Below, one piece after another: positions 35,180 to 47,904 of a stretch of DNA of 64,000 nt (its first letter is position 1; each line of letters begins with the position of its first letter). The notes beneath the pieces were generated by a model. The model saw only the letters and a program-made list of their open reading frames with translations, had not been told where the DNA came from and made no database searches. A program made the position numbers and the translations under genes. Where the stretch lies: NCBI GenBank assembly GCA_023653785.1, contig JAMKCH010002915.1, forward strand, positions 1-64,000. The letters are read 5' to 3'. This DNA is from Ophioderma brevispina (Eukaryota; Echinodermata; Ophiuroidea; Amphilepidida; Ophiodermatidae).

Positions 35180-37740
35180 GGTTGGTTTGTTGTATCTTTT
35201 CCTATTGAGGATGGCTGATCATTCTAAAATAAATATGGCCTACTCACATACTGTCAAGGCCCAGTGGTGTCCATTCTTCCAGAAAACATTACTTTGTCCC
35301 AGCGCTATACAGCTGTCTGACGAAATCTCCCCAATCATCTCATTTTCAATGTGTACAGCTAGCGTGCCATCCAACTCAAAACCCGTAAATCATCCTTGTG
35401 AACAGATAATTAAAAATTGTATGTTTTCAAATGGGTCAGCTAGTAAATATCATAACTTGTAATTTTTCACTAAAAAAGAAGGTCAATAATCCACATCTAC
35501 ACCCGATTGTTTCTTGATTTTCCATGCCCTTTCTTCCCTATCCTTTTATGTGAACATGATGGTTTATACATTTTGAATTTTTATTATTGTTTGATTTCCT
35601 TTTCATTTTTACTATTTTAAATAACAAAACCTGGAACTCATAACCAAAAATAACGAATTATCCCAACATTTGCAGCGAATAGGCTGCTTTTTTAAAAAAA
35701 TGAAAATTAATTATATTTCTAATCAGATAAACAACTCCTCACCTGTTTGTGACGGCGGCATCTGACCCAAAGATAAAGCCCGTCCCCTCCTGTACCCCCA
35801 ACCGACAGGCCCTAGGACGGAACGCAGGGGGTCCCTTTCTGCTGATTTTTTTTAATCAAAAAAAAAAAAAAAAGAAATTCTGCCTAGAATCCACTTTTGG
35901 GTGATGAGATGTTCACAAAGATAAAAAAAGGAAAAAACACCAATAAAATCAAATTTTACCAAAATAGTCTACTTTTTTTCTAAGCCCTGCCCCCCCCAAA
36001 AAATCCTGCGTATGGCCCCTGCCTTACAAATGTTTTCATTGAAAAGGTGCAGCGTGGAAATCTCCACCCTAATCAAAAAACATTACGTAACATACTGGTT
36101 CAAATTCAAAGAAAGTGAGGACAAGAGCTATGTTCTCCTGAAACTTTTGCCACTATTACCTAGAGTACGAGACTCGTCGTCCTCAAGCTCTTTATTCTCT
36201 TTACATTTTTCTGTTCTTTTTCTCTTAATCAATTTTTCCTTCTCCTTCCCCTAGGCCCAGCGCGAGAAATCGGAAGCCATTGGTGTATTCCGCACCCGAT
36301 CCCACAAACGGGGAAGGCGAAGACGGTCCAATTTTCCTGATTTTTTTCGATAAAGGTCGATTTGGAGAAATGCGGAAAGAATTGAATTGTTGTTATCAGG
36401 AGTTTCAAAAAGTACCCGCGGTTAAATCGGACTTTAACGGAAAAATATGTGCACGGATTTCCTTTTCCCAAAAGGTTAACACTTTTCAAAGTCCCGTACC
36501 CCAAAGAAATCCTGTGTATGGGACCTACTTCCCCTTTCTTAAATCCTTCCTAACCATCCTTTCCCTTAGTTTGTTTAAGGCAGTATTAATGGCTTGGTCA
36601 GCCGCTGCGCATGGTACAAGCCGTCGCCCCTCAGTGGGAAATTTCTCCCCCTTCCCCTCCCGGGTATTAGGCCATTTCTAAAGGTTACTTTACCTTAAAA
36701 TCGGTACCATATGCTATTGCATCTCCACCATGTTTTACCTTCGACCTATGTTTGTGACCTTCGCCCTATGTGTGGTGCCTTTGACCAAGACTTGTTTTTT
36801 GCCCAGTCAGTGAATTTCTACGTAAATTGACCTCTATATGACGAGTTTGACCTTTGGGTCACTCTAAAACCGCTAATAACAAACGTCAGACTGTTCACCC
36901 CTACCTTCAATGCTAAATATTAGACCCATTAGAACACCGCCCCCCCCTCCCCGTCCCTTCCCATCTTGAAGCGACGCGTATGCAAGGCTGTTTTAGACCC
37001 CCCCCCCCCAGCCTTTTCATTACGTTGTCACACAACACCCCATGTTTTTAATTTCATCCCAAGTCCCCATATTTTGTGAAATTTTACCACTGTCACACCG
37101 ACGCCTATGTTGGAAAAAAAAACAAACCAAAGACCTCTATTTTTTTTAGAAATTTTTCCAAAAATCACACCCTACACCCAGAGACCCCATTTTGGGAAAA
37201 ACATTTTTGCATATTTGTCACTCGGAAACCCTTATTTGGCTATTTTGGCTATATCTCACCCAATAGGGCCCTAATCTTCTTTTTTTTCTGGTCACCGAAT
37301 GCCCCTGGGCTGGAAGCACCGAACCTAACACCCATATCCATTTATATGTGAGTGCCTCCCCCCCTTAATTGCCCATATGTCCAAAGGTATAACGAAATGC
37401 ATAGCGGACAGACCGACAAGACAGACAGATATCATTTTGTAGTATAGATCTAAGGATTTGCGATACGATCCAAGTGATATATTGTCTTCATCAAGCTCAT
37501 TTAAGATGCATAATGCGCATGTTATTGAATGCAACTAAATTAAATGAATCTTTTATTCAATAGTGATGAAACTACAAAATAAAAGATTTTGTACCGTATA
37601 TAGTAATATGAGCAAAAATCCGGATATTTGACTGATATAATAATAATACATAACACTACTTATATTTGATTAAGAGTTGGCAATAAAATCAATCATCATA
37701 AAGTCAAATAAAACATCAACAAAAACCGAGAAATCTGGAC
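35180..37740. other. C/T-tract rich region, weak exon candidate at 36253
   Basis: It holds many C-runs (36940, 36996, 37360) and a TTTTTT-rich patch. At 36200-36252 a pyrimidine tract ends in CCCCTAG, followed by an open AQREKSEAIGVFRTRSHKRG frame, which could be a 3' splice site and exon. The other long frame, 36280-36681 (133 codons), shows no domain. I regard both as unproven. Confidence 0.35.
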
Positions 37741-38029
37741 TTGAGAGCCGAACACCTGCCTGAGCCCTCCCACAAACAATGTGCGGCGTGCGGCAACCCC
37801 CATGGTTGTCACAGCCTCTCATTTTTCCCAGGGCCCGTTTTTACAAATCCTGCGCAAAAAATAAGCCATCGCACTGATTGGTCTGCTAAGTGTCTCTTAA
37901 CACACATACGGCCACGTCGAGAGACGTGCGAGTATACCATAGAACTCCATGTGTTTTGGACTAATGTTTTGGGGCGGAGTACTCCCCCGACCTCGGGGAG
38001 ATTGACCGTTTTTTTCTTCTTTCCTACAG

Positions 38030-38257
38030 ATTTCTGAGATCCACGGATTTGGTTTGAAGAGTCAGTGTAAATTTCAGTCGCTTAGTGTTTTCATCACCGT
38101 TGGACCCGAGGGAGGGTCTAACTTGTATAAAAAAAAAGACCTAAAGAAACAGAAAGCTTCTCCAATAAATTCAGTTAAACTCAGCTTATTTTCGAAGTCT
38201 GTGTTTGAAGAAAAAAAACTGTGCCACTTGGCCGGATGTGATGCCGTCGGGTGCTAA
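38030..38257 (+). CDS. Possible terminal exon
   Basis: A strong 3' splice site (GTTTTTTTCTTCTTTCCTACAG) ends at 38029. The following frame reads ISEIHGFGLKSQC, then VGPEGGSNLYKKKDLKK, then VFEEKKLCHLAGCDAVGC, and stops at 38255. An AATAAA polyadenylation signal follows at 38266-38271, with a GU/T-rich stretch after it. This order of acceptor, open frame, stop and poly(A) signal is what a last exon looks like. I recognise no protein family, and I could not define an upstream exon (a frame at 37741-38037 lacks a donor I trust). It could be chance. Confidence 0.3.
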   Translation: MSEIHGFGLKSQCKFQSLSVFITVGPEGGSNLYKKKDLKKQKASPINSVKLSLFSKSVFEEKKLCHLAGCDAVGC

Positions 38258-38274
38258 AAACCGCCAATAAAACT

Positions 38275-40655
38275 TTTTTCTTTTGTCAATAGTTTGCACG
38301 GTGTAAGCCACGGTACTTTATTGATTCAGAGCAAGTGGATATTGCAATGTATAATGCAATTTGTTCAGGAATGTTGCTATTAGTAGAAGTAATGACACAC
38401 GAAAAGCGGCCAATGAAAGGCGAAATGTATAAAATTTTGCACAACCGCCTGGCAAAGATTTGTCAGCTTTAGAACGTTTACTGATGTTCCTTTTATTACT
38501 TAATGCAATAAAATAAAATTGTTCGTTTAGGAGGGGAAACTTGTCGAATACCCTGTCAATACACATTTACTTTGTAGTCTGTCCAATAGATCGCACTCCC
38601 TCAAGCTCCACACGGATTTTGATATTTATCACAACTGTAATCACAAAGGAAGAGAAAAATCTAGTTTTCCACCAAAGATCCCGTTTTCCATAAATAAACT
38701 AGAATTTTTTGACAATCTTTGATTTTTAATTCATAATTTATTATTCGATAAGTTTTTTAATTCAATAAGCAAGGATTTGCCAACATGTTTATTTTTTTAT
38801 TAAAAAGTTTCTTGGGGCGAAAACAAACTCTGGCTTACAAATTGTAAAACTGGTCGTTTTAATAATACTTCGAAAATTAATGTTTTTTTTCGCCGAAAAG
38901 GCAGTTTTTTCTTTTTCCACTTGTAAATTACTGAAATCGACTGAAAAAAAATTCTAAATTCTAATACACTTTATCCAATAGGAAGAACAAATAAGTTAAA
39001 ATTATGAGTCAATTTAGGCAATCTCTAATCGTGTGAATTCCACAGTGCCATAGAATGACCACCAGAATAAAGTGATGAGTGAATAAATTACGTGGGCATC
39101 TAGCCTAGTACATCACCCTTCGTGATTGCAAACGAAGTTGAACTTGTCCAAGCACAAACAATTGTTTTGCAACGCTAATGAAGGGGGTTCTTCTGGAAAC
39201 AGATTAAAATCGTGCATCAAGGTTACTCTTTTACCCATATCTGTCCATCTGATGTTGTTTGGCCATTAGAGGTAGAAAATGTAATTTGGAAGGGTATTCA
39301 TGTATACATAAAACTTGAAAGCCAACACGTGTTTGAACGTCACGTATACTGACATCAGCTTTTCCATTCAATAAGCATGAAGTGTTATTTATTTCGTGCA
39401 ATATCAAACCATTTTCATCTCAGCAATGATCAGGATGAATTTATTGAAAGATACGATTCTGACAGGCTTCCTGGTTTCCTTGCGAGCTCCTCTTTTGGAT
39501 TTTATCCTAGAGGTATTGAACAAGATTAACGCACGTAAAATAAAAAAGTACCTCTAAAGTGTTCATCACTCTATGGGGCAATTACCATGTCCAGTGACCA
39601 TTGCCATATGATGAAAATTGCTACCATAACACACCGGTTGTCACTTGTGATTGAGAAAGTCGTAAAAACGTGTATGGTCACCTCTTAGCATTGCACAAAA
39701 CCTCTTTTTGCTTAGAAACTGTTGAGCGGACTCGCTCTTGCCTGAGAGAGTTGGTAATTGGTTTGCCCTTTCGGCTATATGCGCTGTTTGACTAGAAAAA
39801 ATGTTGAACATGTGTTTGTTCATGATCTGTCCACACTTTATATTATTATAAATGTTTCTTTCTCCTTTGTCATCGATTGAGACCAACGATAATCTCTTGG
39901 TCATTGAGGTCATTTTTTAAATGATTTTGCTTTTATGGGGGAAACAGCTGGAAATTGTCTTCAAACTTAAAACACTAAACACTATTATCATATTACTAAA
40001 AAAATACACAAACGCGCCGTCAATATCTGTCGAAATTGTGCTTTTGAATTGCTTATTGAACATGGTGTGTACTGCCTGCTTAGGTGACCGTCATAAACAA
40101 GTTGTGGGGTGTGGCAAAACTGAAGTGGAGCAGGATTAAACCAAACCATTCCCAACAAAAAGTCTACAAAATGATGGGAGCACTTATATAGGCACATGTG
40201 ATATCTACTGAGTCCACTACCATGAGCGCAGGCGTGCAGCTACAGTTGCGAGCTAAAACAGCAGTGCTGGAAGATGTTCCATACACGGATTTGAGCGACG
40301 GATAAATGAAAAACTTGTATGAAGTCAAAATGGTGCAAAGGGAATGTTTGTATTTGAGTGGGAGGTCATAGCGTGAGAAGTAATTTGCCGGCTGAACTAT
40401 AGGGGGAAAGGCATGCTTTACCAGGGTTTAATGGAATGAAGGTGATTGTTCCCATCAATCTTACTGATGGAGAGGATTAGTCACGTGGATAGTTCGAGGT
40501 AATCTGCATAGCAGGCACTTTAACTTGCTCATTAGGGATATCCTACTCTAGATTGTCCTGTTCAGCATGGTTCCATGCCTCAAATGTATATTATGGAACG
40601 TGCATTATGAATTGTGAACGGGGATATTATGAACTAAGGACTAAAGGATTAAAAT
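38275..40655. other. No gene seen
   Basis: AT-rich sequence with short frames on both strands (for example 39641-39913 minus and 39921-40139 plus) and no recognised motif. Confidence 0.55.
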
Positions 40656-40657
40656 GA

Positions 40658-40786
40658 ATCCCACAAAATTGTGAGTAGGGACCAATCCATTTTAGATTTA
40701 AAACTTACCCCTTATAGATTAGAAAAAATCTATGAGATTAATTTTAAATCTAAAATGGATCGTCCCTTATCACAAACTTGGATTTA
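40658..40786. mobile_element. Foldback element with 6-base loop
   Basis: The arms 40664-40720 and 40727-40780 are near-perfect reverse complements (core TCCATTTTAGATTTAAAA against TTTTAAATCTAAAATGGA), joined by AGAAAA. Pairing extends weakly outwards to about 40658 and 40786. It is very AT-rich. It may be a MITE or a structured RNA precursor. Confidence 0.85.
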
Positions 40787-41104
40787 TTTTAAATCCCTGT
40801 AATTAAGAGTGTAGGGACTTGGAACAATAATTAAAGCATGCCTAGCGGATGTTTTGACAGGTATTTTAGTGGTGTCCCTACTAAACAGCTTGACAATATC
40901 TTCACCTTTGACTGGTCATAAACATGGACTTCTAGATAAAGATCAATGGATGAAAGAAAATTGGACACTTAGGCATGAAAATAAAAAGAGCACCGGATCC
41001 TGGGATAACGAATAGAGGATTCGGATAGCGTCCAGCGCTTTTAAGAAATGGAACAGGTCGCGTTTTTCGGCCTTTTTGATAAGGATCTGGATAGCCAAGG
41101 GTGG

Positions 41105-41200
41105 GCCAGGGCCTGAAGATTTCTCCCCGGCCTGACTGAAGATTTCTCCCCGGCCTTACGATTATTTCTCCCCGGCCCTGAAGATTTTCCCCATTGTTCT
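41105..41200. repeat. Minisatellite, GAAGATTTCTCCCCGGCC type
   Basis: Four imperfect units of about 22-28 bases, each with ATTTCTCCCCGGCC, ending with a truncated GAAGATTTTCCCC. Confidence 0.85.
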
Positions 41201-41204
41201 ATCC

Positions 41205-43325
41205 ATTGCCTTCAAAATTCTCCCCATATTTTTCCCAGTTACGCCATTGGTGGTAGAAGTATCAACAGTGTTTCCGTAGTGGGTATAGACATTCGTAATC
41301 ATATTTATTGGCCAATTATCATTAAAAAAAAATAAAAAAAATAAACCATAAAGATACAGATAGATACATACAATGACATCTGGGGATGTGGGCAAAAAGC
41401 CAAAAACACCAGAAGATGATACCACTTTTCAAATAGTGCAAACTAATTCACATAAGAATTGATAATAAAATATATATTGAAAACAAAACTTAACACACAA
41501 GACAAGCATGTGCCCCCCCAATTTTAATTTTATAATTATTTAAATCAATAATTGCACAATTGATTTAATACATAGATTTTTAGAACGCTTTAATGTTTTT
41601 GTAGTGTTTGGCCCATGTCAGAGCATTAAAAAGGATTGATCTCGATTTTCTAATAGCTTGATCAGAAAGCCCTTGTAAAGTTTTGGGAATACTATAATCG
41701 TGAGTATTTCTTGTGTGATAATCCGTGTATTGGAATATATCTGTTTAATAAATTACTAAAGTTTTCAGGAGGTTGATTGTGTAATGTTTGTGGCATAAAT
41801 ACTACTCCCGCAGTCTTGCAATTCTACACATTGAATTGATGAGGAAAGAGACGAAAGGAAGTATACGGGAAACGATAGGGGTTGTGGTTCTTTTTACTTC
41901 TACCGGTTTGCGCAATATAAGCAAATTGTAGTGAGTGTTCCAACCTTGTTTTATCTTGATAGAATTGTACCTTGGAGAATAGACCTCCGGAAGACTTCCT
42001 CTAGGGAAAAATTACTGGAAGTTGACGAGAGATGGTGGGCATTTAAAAAATATTTGTCTGAGGAAAGTCAAGAGTCTTAGTGTGGGTCTTAAAGGTTTGT
42101 GTTGAGGTTATGTCAACAGCAGCCTGGTCAGCCTTTCCAGGCAGAGATAACTTCAGAAGAATGACTGTTGATGAGGCGTGGCTGTAGGCGATTATCTGGA
42201 ATGGCTTGTTGTGCGGCGTCTTATAGCCAGACTATTATAAGCATCATGGCCAAGCACTTCATTAGATTAACTAGACCAGACCATTGACGACCATAAAGCT
42301 CCTGGTTTTTTTGTAAATAAGTGCAACTACATAGGCTATAAGAGAGAAAATTACCCACCTCATGAAATGATCCTGGTTACCAAAAAGAAGGCTTTAGGGT
42401 GTTAATCCCTCATTGCAAGCAGCATACCACAGGTAATGATTAGACCATGAGCTCTACTAGGTCCATGATTAACTTAAAGGATAATTTTCCCACTGACGTG
42501 TCGCTATGTAGCAGTCTGCTTGATCGTAAAAGAAGCCCACCCTGGAGTACCTCTGATTACCTATAATCTGATCTGTCTATTCCAATGAACTGAATTCTTT
42601 ATCCCACGTCCTGGTTATTTACCTATAAATAATTACAGCTCTTAGGTGAGTTCGTGATTCTATCAATGATCTGGTTTTTTACAGTCAACTATCTCCCCGA
42701 GAAAGGGTGTATTTCCAAAATTTCATCAGTTGATTTCTCACGTATGCGCAAATATTTGTATCACAGCATTCCATAGGCAACATATATTGCATTTTCTGTC
42801 CGTTTACTGACAGATGAATTACAGAAAGGGCGGATCTTCACGTAATGATACAGGACACGTGCAAGGAGGTTTTACAAACCGTGCCAAACAGGGGGCACGG
42901 GGGCACGTACATTTTCAGAGTGGTGGGGCAACATAGACATTAAAAAAAATTTGTTAGTAAAGTATATGGCCTATTAAACAGTAATTTTTCAGGGGGGGCA
43001 AAAGGGGGGCAATAGGGGGCAAGAAGTCCCACGGGTGGCAAAGGAGGTATTACAATATTATTGATTCCGTCATGGCTGTTCGACTTGTGCAGTAGCGCTT
43101 GACAGATGAATGGCATACTGTCATTGCATCCATTTGACTTTCTTGAAACGTCTACTGTTTTCACAGCATCACTCACACAGATGTACTAGAAATGGTTCCA
43201 TTTCTCAAAAGTGCTTCCTTCAACATGACGAAGGGCATTTTTCGAGTAAAGCATTGGTTAAATGTTTTTTAGATGAAATGATGCTAATCTTAAATTTTTC
43301 ATGTCCCCTAAGCTGATTTTGAGAG
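41205..43325. other. No gene seen
   Basis: Ordinary AT-rich sequence. G-rich GGGGGGCAAAAGGGGGGC repeats lie at about 42990-43040. Short frames only. Confidence 0.55.
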
Positions 43326-43329
43326 AAAG

Positions 43330-44580
43330 TGCTTAATTTAGCATCAATTCAAAAGGCCGCCATTTTTAAACGTTTTTTTTGTAATATAACTCAAATTTAG
43401 GCCTTGGTAATGACTTCTTCTTTGTATCTATATACACATGTTTTCAGGGTTTAAGGAATACAATTAGATCATTAGTTATAGCATTAGTCAACTTATCAGT
43501 TAATTTGCATACACATTCAAATAGCTGCCATTTTGACATTTTTTGTACATAACTCAAGATTTTAGGCTTGTACTTCTTCCTGTGTCTATACATATTTTTT
43601 CAGGGTCAGGATTAATTAGATCATTGTTAGGTCATGCGCATGATTTGGGGTATACAAAGGAGGTGGGGTTATCATTTTCACAAAATTTTTAAACATTTTT
43701 ATTGTATCACATAAGATCCAAGTTAGTTATTCAGCAGATGTTATATTTCATTTTGAAGGGATTTATTACCTTGATATGGTAGCAGAATTCAATTTTGTGC
43801 TATCTTTACTTTTTTTTTTTTTTTGGTAGTTGTAAGTTTAATCAGTGGGTTAAGAGAGGTTGGTGCCTATGGATGAGGTGCTGTACAGGATGAGGCATGT
43901 TGTTAGATCTAGGGATTTTGATATTCGGGGCTTTTGCATTTTGGGGGTTTTACTCTCTTTGTAACCCCGCCATTGTATTAAGATATTAACATCTCATTTA
44001 GTTTGTTATTTATTGGCATTCATTTTGACTCGTACAACAGTTTAAGCTATGATGTTAATTGAAGGTAACAAATTAGACTGCCACACAATTTTGTACTTTT
44101 TACATCAAAATTTCACTTTTTCACCTTATATGACACTTGTGGTACCCTTTATATGCACATACAAGTTGCATATTTGTCTTCCTTACATTTTTAGCTTTAC
44201 AACAATATGTAGTTTTATAGCTATCTCAAAAAAAAGATGACTTACTCTCATTTAAGTGTGAAAACGTGTAATATTTGGTAGTTTCAAGCATGTAACACAC
44301 TTTGCTCCCAACTCATGGTGCATGACCTCATAGCATTAGGTCATGTTGACAGTTAATTTGCATAAAAAATCAAAATGGCGGCCGTTTTAAATTTATGCAA
44401 ATTAATTGTCAATATATGGCATAATACCTTAACTGATGGTCTAGTTGTGTTCTCTGACCCTGAAAACATATGTATAGACACAAGAATGAAGTCTTTACAA
44501 GCCTTAAATCTTGAGTTATGTACAAAAATGTTAAAATGGCGGCCATTTTGAATTTATGCAAATTAGGCACACTTCCCCTA
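43330..44580. mobile_element. Long inverted-repeat element, AAAATGGCGGCCATTTT family
   Basis: The left arm holds two direct units of about 155 bases (43345-43490 and 43495-43640). Each has a GC(C)GCCATTTT motif, then TAACTCAA(G/A)ATTTAGGC, then T(A/G)T(A/C)TATACA, then TTTTCAGGGT. The right arm (44325-44575) is the reverse complement (GACCCTGAAAACATATGTATAGACA, then GCCTTAAATCTTGAGTTATG, then AAAATGGCGGCCATTTTGAA). The centre (43670-44320) has no protein frame. It is a non-autonomous transposon, related in motif to the elements near 0-4.7 kb and 10 kb. Confidence 0.8.
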
Positions 44581-44584
44581 ATAT

Positions 44585-45465
44585 TTAGCTTTGGGGACCG
44601 AAAGATTTGGAATCAGCATAAAATTTCTATAAAGAAATACTGTTTCAATTGCTTTTACTCAAAAATGCCTTCGACTAGTTGCTTTTTGAAAAATGGAACC
44701 AGCCTATACTGGTTGCTTTACTTGTGGACTATCAAATTATTATATCCAAACGTTGGCTTTTAAACAAATGACCTTTAGCATATTTTTACCAAATATATTG
44801 GAAAGGAAGCACCCCACGCATGTGACCCAATTGACTTTTTCTTATTCCTGCTTACCTAAGGAATAATTTGAGCTATATTAGAGCAGTTCAAACATTGAAC
44901 CCCATAGTAACTTTACCCATCACCCAGGGCCACTCGCAGCATTGGGCCTCCGTCAGACATTCATATTTGCAAAAGTTGTATTTTTCTCTGAATTTTCCCG
45001 TGTTCAGATATTGGTACCACATTCGTTTGATCAAAACTGACGGCTGCCGGTCTATATTCCTGATACTGACCTACCCAATAACGATTGTGTTTTATATCGT
45101 AGCGATCGAAATCGCCAAATGACAATGCGTAATGATCTAATGCCAGATGATTTAGAAGTAATTGCTTTTTGGAGTTAGATTACAAACAAACCATTCTTGT
45201 TATTGTATGGTATCCTGACCTCTAGGTACTAGGATTTAGAAGTTTGATAATTATATAGACAAAAACTGTTTCCAAGCTTGTGGACAATAAGTGAAGGATA
45301 TTGTATTATTTCCGATCTACATTGTGTCCTGATTGCTGAGATCGTGATGTTCTCCAAAACATTGATTGGAATGTGTACTTTAAGTTCCAATCTAAAGCAG
45401 CAACTCATCAATGATGCTTCTCGCCTCACTGAAGATACAGAATCGTTACTGATCATGTTTATATT
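44585..45465. other. No gene seen
   Basis: Frames at 44518-44763 and 44868-45122 show no recognised domain. The sequence just before the LINE piece may contain decayed LINE endonuclease, but no catalytic motif is visible. Confidence 0.45.
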
Positions 45466-45619
45466 TCTGATGTAAAGTTGTCAATAGTGAAGTTACAAAA
45501 AAGCACAGTGGTAATAGTGTTCACTCTCTGGGTGTATAACTTTGGTACTGTGAAGATCGAAACAGAAGGTCTTTATGTAATCAAATTATGCTGTAAGTCA
45601 CAACAAACATGTCAAGAAA

Positions 45620-46090
45620 TGTTGTTTTGGTTTTCAGATCTAAATGTTGATTGGACTCAAGTTACTTTTGAGTAATGACATTATTTGCTGCAAGCCAGAT
45701 TCCATTCAATATTCTCGACAGTATGTAATCGTCAAACGTCACCACTTGAAAAGAACGTGAAGAAATAAGAAAGCCCCCTGGCTGAACACTGGTGTTTATC
45801 AAAATTAATGTCTGAAAGAGATTTATTTAAAAAAAGGAATGCCGCCAAAACTGGTGAACAGTGGATAATTGGATCATCGCACTTTGTAAAACAAAACTAA
45901 CTGCTGTAATCAGCAAAGTAAAAAAAAGCTCCTTTGTCTCGAATATATTTCACAGTATTGTGGTAATAAGACTAAACATGTTTGGAAGAACATTTAGGCA
46001 GTGACCCACGGCCCTCAAATTTGGAGAACCTGCTCGAAGATAACGATTTGTTGAGTTCAGATTCTTTTAATACCATGTTTGGGGATATAT
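45620..46090 (+). mobile_element. CR1/L2-like LINE fragment, linker before RT
   Basis: Across frames it reads SDLNVDWTQVTFE (45635-45673), NKKAPWLNTGVYQ (45765-45803), KLMSERDLFKKRNAAKTGEQW (45803-45865), CKTKLTAVISKVKKSSFVSNI (45886-45950) and ENLLEDNDLLSSDSF (46025-46070). The order DW, K(K)APWLN, M-ERD-KK, AK-YF is that of the segment between endonuclease and RT in CR1/L2/RTE-type LINEs. It differs from the Jockey-like copies at 1-8 kb. Only this short relic is present, and it is frameshifted. Confidence 0.65.
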
Positions 46091-46094
46091 GAAA

Positions 46095-47150
46095 AGTGCT
46101 GTTGTAAAATCTGATTCTTGTCCAGCTGTGTACTGGCCTTTTTTAGGTATATGGTCAATGCACCTGTATGTCAATCTTTAAGGGTTTGGGGTAACCAATT
46201 CAGGATTATTGCTATGTAGTATCTTATGAAAGGCGGACAAAGTGGTAATATAAGTTGCTAATATAACATTACAACATTATTTTTTTTTAACGTTTACCAT
46301 ATCTTAACAGGGTCAAAGGTCACACCCACTCTTTTCCGTACTGAATTTTATTACATTACTAATCTCGCACTCACATGTTTGACATGTTTTCTTTCTCCCC
46401 TTTCCTACGCGTTTGAAACTGAATGATGATTTTCGATATCGTTTATTATTTTTTATATCAATTCCTATAAGTGAGTTATAGGTCCCATTTGTTTCTTTTA
46501 AAGGGAGCGATCATTATTACTGCCGGGGGGGGGAGGAATGGAGGATTCAACTTGTTTTCGTAGAAAAATTTGCGTTCCCCTTCCGCTTTCCATTAAAAAA
46601 TTGGCATTCCCCTCTGTTTAATGAGATTTTTCCCCATTAAAAAGTTCGCGTTCCCTCCTCTCTCCTTTATGAAAGTCATATTAAAGCATCCGGGTCTTGC
46701 TTACGATTTTCTTTATTCTTCCTCTAGCTCAAATCCTCCATTTTCCCTTCCCCGACATATAAATAATGCCCCTCCTAAAATTCCCGTCCACTTTGCTTAG
46801 GGAGTCTTTGAGTTTTTATAATTTTTAAGGTATGAAACGGTAATGCATTGTGGGGTTGCCACACGATTTTTGGCATTTACAAGAACTCCATAGTTTCTGT
46901 CTATGGAACTTATAGAGTTCAGGGGTGGAGAGTTGTGTCTCTCAAAATAAAAGGGCAAAAAATTACCCCCCCCCCCAAAAAAAGCTGATTAAAATTACTC
47001 TGCCACATGAAAGGTCCTAAAAAATCTGCAACCCATGTTTTCTAAAATTTCCCCCTAAAAATCTGCCACATCTGAAAATCTGAAAAATCACCCCTCAAAA
47101 AAAAAAAATCCTGGCCTTACGATTCTTGCGAGAGTTACTTGACCTCCATT
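46095..47150. other. Low-complexity G- and C-rich patches
   Basis: No gene seen. A G9 run lies at 46525. TTTTTCCCCATTAAAAAGTTCGCG-type repetition lies at 46590-46660, and A/C-rich homopolymers at 46960-47110. Confidence 0.5.
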
Positions 47151-47410
47151 TAGCCCTGGTAGCTTAGCACACATTTGTAACACATCTCAATTACAAAAGG
47201 TTTGAGTGATTAAATATGTTGACAGACTGACCGGAACCCCTGCAACTGATTCTTGTGGCCGCAAGTGGTGCCTTAAGGAGAGGGGGGGCAAAGAAACACA
47301 GTTGTACAGGGGTCAATTTGTAATTGATCCAATCATGTTGAAAAGCACACCCATGTTATTCCCCGTGCTGGGCGCTGACATTTTGAATCTTGCACGGAAT
47401 AATTATTAGG
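47150..47410 (+). mobile_element. Copy of the GCTAGCAGACAT-type MITE (partial)
   Basis: Homologous to 61105-61290. Both have GTAACACATCT/GTAACACATAC after the GCTTAGCACACAT/GCTAGCAGACAT end, then GTGGTGCCTTA and a GATCCAAT(C/T)CATG stretch. A right end could not be recognised here, so it is truncated or degenerate. The frame at 47206-47409 is part of the repeat. Confidence 0.6.
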
Positions 47411-47900
47411 TTTGGGTGCTTGTTATACACACTAATGTCAATTCGATACAAACAATCCGCCAAAATATCAGTGTTTGGATGTTGGGTGCTATTGGGTGGT
47501 TAAATTTTGTCCTACCCAGGCCACACAACGAATTGAAATGACACAATCCTCGCTTGATTTAAATACACCGCCTCAATTAATACACTATTTTTTTCACCTA
47601 CGCGCATTGCATTATGAGAAAAAAGAGTAGCTGAGCACAATGAATCCAGTACACTATTATAACACCTGGCCACCTCTAACACATACATTAATTTGTATCA
47701 CACTACACCGATTAGTGTCTATGCAAAGCGGCACCCACAGATGTGGAAGAAGCGGGCGGCAGCCAATTGCTTTCTATGGTTGGTATCTCTAATGTTTTTT
47801 CTTTGTGGTCGGCAACCATGCGAGACGGTGAATTTCTAAGATTACGTAACTTTTGCCCTCATCTATTAGAACCTAACCTCTTTGGATGGAACCACAACGA
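47410..47900. other. No gene seen
   Basis: Spacer between the MITE copy and the tandem duplication, with no repeat partner or coding signal noticed. Confidence 0.4.
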
Positions 47901-47904
47901 CTTC

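Noticed and set aside
36280..36681. 133-codon plus-strand frame
   Set aside because: No motif, overlaps a minus-strand frame of similar size, and lies in a pyrimidine- and C-tract-rich region.
41105..41200. Short direct repeats considered as a CRISPR-like array
   Set aside because: Units are contiguous with no unique spacers; this is a minisatellite in animal-type DNA.
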